Assembly: GCA_030386875.1 (NCBI GenBank)
Contig: CM059560.1
Span: 49,952,757-50,016,756 of the forward strand
Length of the DNA: 64,000 nucleotides
Origin: Morinoia aosen
Taxonomy: Eukaryota; Arthropoda; Malacostraca; Amphipoda; Talitridae
Reading direction: 5' to 3'
Shown here piece after piece: positions 57,448 through 64,000 of this stretch. The position numbers and the translations under genes were made by a program. Below the pieces are notes generated by a model that did not search any database, was not told the origin of the DNA, and saw nothing but the letters and a program-made list of their open reading frames with translations. Every line of letters starts with the position of its first letter. Within the stretch, counting starts at the first letter, position 1.

Positions 57448-57985
57448 GTCGCACAGACTCCAATCTCGCAGAATTTCTACTCCGCCCAGCCCTCTCCCTC
57501 CACCTCCGGGCAGCTACAGCACCACCTCCGAGCAGCAACAGCAATGTTAGATTAGGGTAATTAAGGTTAGGTTAAGTTAACTTAAGTTGGGTTAAGTAGG
57601 TTAGGTTAAGTTCGGTTAGGTTGGGTAAGGTTAGGCCAAGTTCAGTTAGTTTAAGGTTAAGGTTAAAAAATTTGAAAATGCCTCTTCTTCAGTGCCGAGA
57701 TGGAGGGTCGAATGTCCAAACACCAGCGGTCGTTGTCGTAACTTATTGTTATGATTTAATGCAGGTTAAATTTGGTATTCCGCTGTACTATATACTTACT
57801 AAGTACTTGTAGTGTTTATAATGCAGTGATTAATAATAACTGTATAATGAACAGATTGGTTAATAAACCTCAGAATTACTACATGGTTAAATAATTGGCG
57901 CGAATGGAAACTCGCTGTAGCAACACGGAGGTGGAGGGAGAGGGCTGGGCGGTGTAGAAATCCTGCGAGATTAGACCCTGTGCGA
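57448..57985. repeat. Second inverted repeat pair (57448-57520, 57914-57985)
   Basis: GTCGCACAGACTCCAATCTC ... GGAGGTGGAGGGAGAGGGCT: about 72-bp arms with roughly 85% identity flanking the TTAGGTTAAG tract. Together with the outer pair this forms a nested foldback structure. Confidence 0.85.
57546..57670 (+). repeat. Degenerate TTAGG(T)-like tract
   Basis: Repeated TTAGGTTAAG, TTAGGTTGGG and similar words, resembling decayed arthropod telomeric TTAGG but with frequent extra T/A. Interstitial. Confidence 0.7.
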
Positions 57986-58049
57986 CCCGGTCAACATTAC
58001 CTTACCAATTTCAACATGACTTATTCTTGCCTACCTGTCCTACCATATT

Positions 58050-59390
58050 CTATCCTGTTCTATTCTACTCGAACCGATCCTGATTATATATCAACTTAAA
58101 AAAACGGTGCACCCGTGAAAAAAATTCCGTCAGCATTACACAATCTATTCTAACCTAACCTATAATAACCAACCCTAACCAAACCGATCCTGACAATATG
58201 TCATACAGAAAAAAACCGTTAACCGCAGAAAAATTTTAACATTACCTAACAAATTCTAACAAAACATATTATAACCTAATCTATCCTAACGTAACATATT
58301 CTAACCTATCTCTTCTTGACTTATGCTAACCGAACTTATCATGATGATATGTCAAACATAAAAAATTTGGACCCGAAAAAATTTCATCAACATTTCCTAA
58401 ACATTACCTACTGGCTGGAGGTCAACAGCATAGTGAAAATTTCCTCAGTGTACACGGCGGCTTCTATCGTGACCAACGCGTCCAGCATAGAAGGGGAAAT
58501 TCTACGGATTTATCTGAAAACCCATAGGCTGGTTATACTTATTGATACACGCTGAATATTTTTTTATTGTGTTACGAACCGCCATGCAAGAAATATACAT
58601 TACGGCTCCCAACAATTATCTGGTCAAATGTCATTAGGTAAGAAAAGCGATAGATAAGTTTGAGTAGGTTTGGCTTAGTTTGGTCAGGATAATTTAGGAG
58701 AGTTTAGTAATGTTGAATTAACTCAACTTATATAAGTTAAAATCTGTTTTTTTTTTCTGGGGCGCAGTTTGTTAATTACTGTTGCCACCAGTCAGTCCAT
58801 GTCCTCAGAAGTCACAAATTTATGTTCAAGGCAGAGTTACAATTTATGTGTGAAAAATGTGGTTAAATTAAATGTTTAAAAGACTTGCCTTCTTTTTTCA
58901 ATTCCTCTATGTTTGTGCTAGGGTATCTTTCTATGGAATGACAAAACAGATAGAAAATAAATTACAATGCATAAACAGGAATTTTCAAGAGTAGCTACTA
59001 CGTAGCGTTCATACAGTATATCATCTATGAAGGGTGTTACTGGGGACGGAGAGAGTAGCCAAGCAACCAACAAACTGCACATTCTTATACACATATACTC
59101 ATACTGTCACACAAGACATATTCATTTATACTAGCAAGACCCGAGGAAATTCCTCAGACAATGCCATCGTTACGCTAGGTGGACCGTGAAAAATATTTGG
59201 TCAACATTACCATGCCAATTCCGCATTAACATTTTCTAACATAACCTATCCTATTCTATCCTAACCGAACCGATCCTGATAAGCAACATAAAAAAACCGT
59301 GGACCCATGAAAAAATTCCGTTACTATTAATCTATGCTAACCTAACCTACCCTAACCGAACCTATCTTGATATTATGTCAAACATAAAAC
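58050..59390. repeat. CTAACC-rich tandem repeat, ~110-130-bp unit
   Basis: Diverged units at about 58060-58400 and 59200-59390. Each runs CTAACCGAACCGATCCTGAT, ATGTCAAACATAAAAAAACC, GTG-ACCC-TGAAAAAATTCCGTC and AACATTACC. Strand-inverted relative to the TTAGG-like tract at 57.6 kb. About 58420-58550 interrupts the units with a GC-richer segment open on both strands and flanked by splice-like words; it could be a captured exon, but I cannot assign it. Confidence 0.7.
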
Positions 59391-61274
59391 CATAAACTAT
59401 ATTCGTTTTACTTCATAATTTCGTTGTAGATTAGTTCAAGTCAATTTGAAATCTCAATCTCAGCTTGTTATCAGTCTTTCAAAATCTTTCTCACAAAGAC
59501 CATGGGAAAAAACATACGAAAAATTATTCAATATACAAGGATTTTTTAACACTGCCAACAAAAAGTTTTCTCAGGATTTATATGTCCTTGCGGTTTTGAC
59601 CATCGCGTGTTACAAGTATTAAATTTCTTTAAATTCTAAAAGTGTGCTGAAGGTAGTGCAAAATCACTGCTACTCGGTCTAAATCAGGGCCACTTTTTAG
59701 TTTCAGTACTTGCCGACAGATACTCGAATTCTTTTTAAACTAAACATGTTTGGTTTTTCATAAGGCATTTGAAATTTCATGTAAAATAATTTCTTGAAAT
59801 TTCAGAAGTACGAACTTTTTTATATTTTTACTGACTAAAATTTTTGTGAATCAATAACCTAAAATTTAAACAAACTTTCCACCGTGTGCAGCGCACACCA
59901 CGTGTAAATTTAAGTTTTTTAAAACAAATTAGAATTATTTTTTGAATATCGATACCAAGCGAAAATGAACGTGACTTTAGCGTCTGAGCTCTTCAGTTTA
60001 TTTCGAATTGTGATCACTTCTTTGTGCGCTGCAGTTGCGCAGTTGTGCGATGCTAAAATTAAATATTTATTGTTGTGCGAATCGTTTTCATCAGAACTTT
60101 TAGAAGCTGAGGAAGCAGCAGCAATGAGCTCTGCAGTACCATGAAATTATTCGTACGACATTTTTTCAGATTTGTAATATTCAGACGATGTTAATCATTA
60201 CCCAGTCTAACTTTTTCGCCGTCTCTGCATGCATGTTTTTCGCCCCCAAGTAATTTAATCGCATAGGCGGCAAAAAACATACATACACCGGCGAAAAAGT
60301 TTGACATGGTATTTGTGCAGAATCTGTTGAATGACGCTGTTTTATTGCTCCAAATTTTAGAGAAACCAGCAAGGTTTCTTTCAAACTTTCTCTCAAAACA
60401 ATCTATAATTGTTGGTGTATTCACACCGCAGCTTTTATTTCTGCTAAATAAACGTCCAGTTAAAACACAATATGCGATAAAAAAACATGAACATTTTCAG
60501 TGCAATTGCGACATGTGTGATAAACTGAGCATATGCTCGTTCAAGGTCTGATCCAACACGTGTGGAAACATTTTGCTGTATACGATGATCAAGTGCTGCA
60601 TGGTTTGAACCACCGGCCACTAAACTTGAAAGCCAAAAAACACTCACAATAATGTCAGTTATAAGCCTGGCAAAACCTGGCGAAACGAAAAACCTTGCGA
60701 ATCTGAAAGTGATGAAATAAGAATTTTTATTCATGATTTAATTATGCTGAAAAATTTAAGACATTTTGAGGACTTGAAAATTTACCAAGCATCTCTTGTT
60801 TAAAAAGAAGACACAGAAAAATGAGAAATTGTGCTCATCTTAGAGGGTGAAATAATTGATTTATTTAGGGCACACCTTTAATCATGACTAAACTCGATAA
60901 TCGCACTATATTTGAATATTAGTCAACTTCATTTTCATGTCACATGACTGTTAATTAAATGCATGCTCTATAGAGAAAATCGATTAATAAAGGAGAGTAA
61001 TTAAACGGAATCCAGTAATAGGAAAAATTGTTTTAATTTATTGGGAGAAATGTCGGAACGACATTTGAACGAGAAGTATAAAGCGTTAAAGTTAAGGGCA
61101 ACAAAATTATGAACTCTTGAGAGCAGGACTTCAGGCAGACAGGCGGGCGTTCGACTTGCGGTCTGTGACTGTGCCGTCATAGGAAGCAAGCACCCGTGCT
61201 CAGTGGAGTTAGTTGCAGTTAGTCAAGATTCAGTTTTAACCTTAAGTTTAGTACAGTTATCGTTATAGCTTTTA
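59391..61274. other. No gene recognised; one strong hairpin
   Basis: Contains the hairpin at 60209-60302. Overlapping minus-strand frames at 60181-60734 are open but unrecognised. 61130-61260 is a GC-richer lead-in to the minisatellite. Confidence 0.4.
60209..60302. repeat. ~37-bp-arm hairpin
   Basis: AACTTTTTCGCC...TGCATGTTTTTCGCC pairs with GGCGGCAAAAAACATACA...GGCGAAAAAGTT around a ~25-nt loop. Few mismatches. Confidence 0.85.
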
Positions 61275-61531
61275 AGTTATAAGGTAAGTTATAGTTTTTA
61301 TGTTATAAGGTAAGTTATAGTTTTTAAGTTATAAGGTGGGTTATAGTTTTCTAGTTATAAAGTAAGTTATAGTTTTTAAGTTATAAGGTTAGTTATAGTT
61401 TTAAGTTATAAGGTAAGTTATAGCTTTTAAGTTATAAGGTAAGTTAGTTTTTAAGTTATACGGTAAGTTAGTTTTTAAGTTATACGGTAAGTTAGTTTTT
61501 AAGTTATAAGGTAAGTTATAGTTTTTAAGAA
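61275..61531 (+). repeat. 24-26-bp minisatellite of splice-donor-like units
   Basis: Ten units of AAGTTATAAGGTAAGTTATA plus GTTTTT. Seven keep GGTAAGTTA exactly; one has AGTAAGTTA; two are altered at the GT-AAG. Confidence 0.9.
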
Positions 61532-61619
61532 TGCATGGGGAAACGTTGTCCTAAGTACCCAGCTCACGACATGGCAAGTAATTAGTCCTGAACTTATAGT
61601 TTACGAACCTCCACAGGTA

Positions 61620-61945
61620 CTCGTGAGCTTCAGGAGGCCGGGAGGAGCAGTCAGGCGAGTGGACGGTGAGCGGTGCAGTCAGCAGCAAGGAAGGCGCCTC
61701 AGCCTCTCATCTTACGTCCGCTCGGTCCTCGATGGAAAAGAGCGATGTGGACGAAAGCCGCCAGCGCCCCGAGTTGGTTGCAGGAGAGGCTTCGCCGGTG
61801 ATGCGGAGGTAGACGAAGACGGCGTAGGCTGTGTGGGCATATTTTTGTACAAAGAATAAAGTTGATGTATGATGTTGGCTGGTTGGAGGTTGGAGGCGAT
61901 CTGATTTGGCATCCAGAAAATTTACGAGGTAAGTGCGGCTTGACT
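61620..61945 (+). other. GC-rich island with AATAAA and a strong donor
   Basis: GC-rich sequence ending in AATAAA (about 61855), and 80 bp later CGAG|GTAAGTGC. It could be a non-coding first exon or a decayed LTR. No protein motif was recognised and neither reading is proven. Confidence 0.25.
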
Positions 61946-62319
61946 CGAGACTCATTAGGTTGTATTCAGCGGCAAGTAAACTACAGTTTAAAAATCTCAA
62001 AGACAAGCCACCGGTAGAGCTGAGTTATAGAAATTGTTACATATTACGGTATTGAATTTGCTAGATTATTTGGAACAAAATTTAATTTAAAGTTTTGACG
62101 TTACTTATGGTTCAGTATTAATTGAATATAGTCTTAAAATTAGGTTAAAAAACGAAGAACGCTTAAAGGTATTAAACACTGGAAATAAATACAGGAAATC
62201 CTGTAAAGTTATTGTACATGCTTATGCATTCACAAAAAATTGTGGTGACGATACACGACGCTCTGAAACATTACATGTGAATATTACAGAAGTCAACATT
62301 TGCGTCACGTGACTTGACT

Positions 62320-63093
62320 AAAGCGGCCCATAGACGATCGATTTAAGTGTCAATATTTTGATGATTTTTTTTGTTGCCCACAAACGACGTCAATCTTTTC
62401 ATCAATAAATCTGATGAAAACCAGTCATTTGCTGTGCGCATGCCTTACGTGAAGGTCGACGAAGAAATTACCATTGTAGCGCTCGCCTTGGCACTTTCAC
62501 CTCCCAGAAAATGCCCGCGTAAACGCAAGCTATGGGCCATAAACTGGCTCAGAGAACGTCGTAGAATATTCGGAACCAACGCATTGCTCAAGGAATTCCG
62601 TGCAAATGAGCTAGAAGATTTTAAGAACTATCTTTGAATGTACACTACATCATTTGATGAACTATTGCATCTGGTCCCTCCATTATAAGTACCAAGTACT
62701 GAAAAGTACCACGTTTTTACTTCTCAAGATAACTTAAACAAATAGATAACTAAAACAATTATAAATAAAAAGCTTAACTACATTCCAACAATATAATAGT
62801 AAGACATAAAAAGTACCAGATATTTGTCGCAGCATCCTCCAGCATGCAAAAAGTACCAGAGCTACGTGTACACATAAATGAAATTGCAAGTATTCCGAGG
62901 TTTATACATTACGACCTTCAGAGCTAAGAATTGACGAACAATCAATAAAAAATCAGTCTGATTTGATTGCGTCTATATATTGAGTCAAATAATTGACGGT
63001 CGTCAATCAAGCCCACAGACGATCAATTAAATTGTCAATATTCATCATTGTCAATTATATTGACAACTATATTGATCGTCTATGGGCCGCTTT
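62320..63093. mobile_element. PIF/Harbinger element remnant
   Basis: TIRs AAGCGGCCCATAGACGATC / GATCGTCTATGGGCCGCTT are nearly perfect over about 22 bp, with subterminal GTCAATATT-type repeats. The flanks TAA/TTA fit a TWA target. About 774 bp, too short for the two Harbinger genes. Confidence 0.88.
62371..62690 (+). pseudogene. Harbinger transposase N-terminal fragment
   Basis: Reads RKCPRKRKLWAINWLRERRR, FGTNALLKEFRANELEDFKN, YL, stop, MYTTSFDELLHLVPPL, stop. Harbinger transposases have (K/R)R-x-x-W...R...G-x-x-x-x-L-x-x-E-L...D-x-x-x-F-x-x-Y-L-R-M...F-x-x-L-L at this place. The catalytic domain is deleted. Confidence 0.8.
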
Positions 63094-63392
63094 AAGTGAG
63101 AAGTTCCGATGTATTAGGCCACCAAGGTTAATCATGTTAAAGTTAACCCATGCTTAGGTTATTCAAGTTGAAAAAGTAAGTTATAATTAAATTGGAAAGT
63201 TTAAATTGATCACAATTGAATAAATTGAAAGTTTCCATTGGGCTAGCTAGGATTGTAACAAATAATGAAAACTTCGGAAACTAAGTGACAACTTTTCACT
63301 TAGGGTGACCACATGCGTTTTCAAGACTAATTCAACCATAGTTTGGGCTCAAAATTTTCGCGGCCTTGAAGCACCAACGCTTTTCGTCGAGT

Positions 63393-63677
63393 GTTACCCA
63401 CGGTAGAGGAAAAAAGGTAGGGTCTTTTCAGTGGGAGAAAATTCACCTCTTCTTGTTCGGCTAGCCAATAAAACGGCTTAAATTCAAGCAAACTTTATGA
63501 CGTCACCAAAACGCCATGACGTTAGGCCAATAGTGGAGCCAAATTTGGAAGTAGCAGTGATACCAGATGCAATTTGAGCGCTGCTATTGGTTTGTTGCCG
63601 TGACGTCAGCAAAACCACACCGTCAACGAAAAAACACTGGTTTGAACCTACCTTGTTTCTTCTACCGTGGTGTAACC
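63393..63677. mobile_element. MITE with CACGGTAGA-type TIRs and CRE-like sites
   Basis: Left GTTACCCACGGTAGAGGAAA...AGGTAGG is inverted at the right (CCTACCTTGTTTCTTCTACC and GTGGTGTAAC). About 285 bp, no ORF. The interior carries TGACGTCA at 63498 and 63601 and TGACGTTA at 63517, plus CCAAT words. Confidence 0.8.
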
Positions 63678-63940
63678 TCAGATCATATGCTAGAAGATCC
63701 TCAACTTATCCTCAGAAGATCCATGAGTTTCAGCTCTGGCGCCAATGACGTATAGATGCGAATTGGACAATGACGGAGCCAAGAAATTCTCACGTGATCA
63801 AAAATCGTCAAGTGACTTTGTTTACATCGGTTAGGGCGGCTGTGACTTGCGACGTAGCTACAGAAGAAAAAATGGCTTCTTGCGTACGCTTAAAAAAGTG
63901 CTCGATGTTTGATTAAATTCAACCGTGTTACAGTGCAACG

Positions 63941-64000
63941 ATGAAGATGGATGTATCCGAAATACCGAGAAGGTCGTGTGGGTGTGTGCACAGAATTTCT
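63941..64000 (+). CDS. Possible first coding exon, cut by window edge
   Basis: ATG at 63941 opens MKMDVSEIPRRSCGCVHRIS to the end of the window without a stop. A short upstream ORF begins at 63872 (MASCVRLKKCSMFD). The preceding 400 bp is GC-richer with CRE-like and CCAAT words, compatible with a promoter. Too short to identify. Confidence 0.3.
   Translation, partial: MKMDVSEIPRRSCGCVHRIS

Larger units (their letters stand above)
55357..57450. repeat. Inverted repeat flanking the hAT insertion (arms 55357-55424, 57380-57450)
   Basis: The arms share CTCAACGGAGCCTGGAGGAG and TGACAGCAC...CCGCAC in inverse orientation (about 80%). Between the left arm and the hAT lies another palindrome (about 55429-55471, around GTCTTAAGAC). 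The hAT element therefore jumped into a pre-existing foldback. Confidence 0.85.

Noticed and set aside
1..64000. CRISPR arrays, operons or bacterial promoters
   Set aside because: The repeats are eukaryotic minisatellites and genes are intron-split; nothing prokaryotic is present.

Overview
The window is AT-rich animal nuclear DNA, most likely from an arthropod. Split genes have consensus GT/AG splice sites and long introns. Tracts of degenerate TTAGG/CCTAA-type (arthropod-telomere-like) repeat occur. The repeat load is that of an arthropod genome: Penelope-like elements (PLEs), Tc1, hAT, PIF/Harbinger, LINE remnants and long-TIR MITEs. Nothing bacterial is present. The species cannot be named from the sequence alone.

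The main gene is on the minus strand, about 15.6 to 45.1 kb. It encodes a DUF229-family protein (alkaline-phosphatase/sulfatase-like superfold) of at least ~680 residues. Seven coding exons were located by family similarity and splice sites. Six of them (34.8 kb down to 15.6 kb) join in consistent phase. The signal-anchor exon at 45.0 kb does not join in phase to the next one, so at least one exon between 34.8 and 45.0 kb was not found. A second gene, on the plus strand, shows only its last two coding exons (6175-6300 and 9775-9862), which encode a cysteine-rich C-terminus I do not recognise. An isolated plus-strand terminal exon (53090-53191) and a possible first exon at the right edge (63941 onward) are weaker.

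The most striking structure is a recent PLE insertion (28739-33550) in a DUF229 intron. It has a full minus-strand copy with an intact 842-codon reverse transcriptase/GIY-YIG ORF, two direct ~371-bp terminal repeats, a 5'-truncated copy fused head to head, and a 15-bp target duplication. The two copies make 1,726-bp inverted arms around a ~1.3-kb spacer. Three hammerhead-ribozyme-like cores lie in its repeats, and two more diverged cores at 13.1 and 34.1 kb mark older PLE relics. Four further PLE coding relics belong to at least three other lineages.

Layout: 0-6 kb, 26-bp minisatellite, a foldback repeat, a Tc1 relic; 6-10 kb, end of the Cys-rich gene with two PLE relics in its intron; 13-15.5 kb, PLE relic, microsatellites, a MITE, a ~50-bp minisatellite; 15.5-45 kb, DUF229 gene with introns full of transposons (hAT MITE, LINE with an in-frame 21-bp repeat, Tc1 relic, 592-bp MITE, CR1-like relic, the PLE); 45-55 kb, mostly unrecognised sequence with a PLE relic, a G-rich tract, a foldback and a VNTR; 55-60 kb, nested foldbacks, a hAT element with 8-bp TSDs carrying an inverted pair of tRNA-like SINE heads, and CTAACC-rich repeats; 61-64 kb, a minisatellite of splice-donor-like units, a Harbinger relic, a CRE-bearing MITE and a possible promoter. 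Apart from the two main genes, most of the sequence is transposon-derived or unrecognised.
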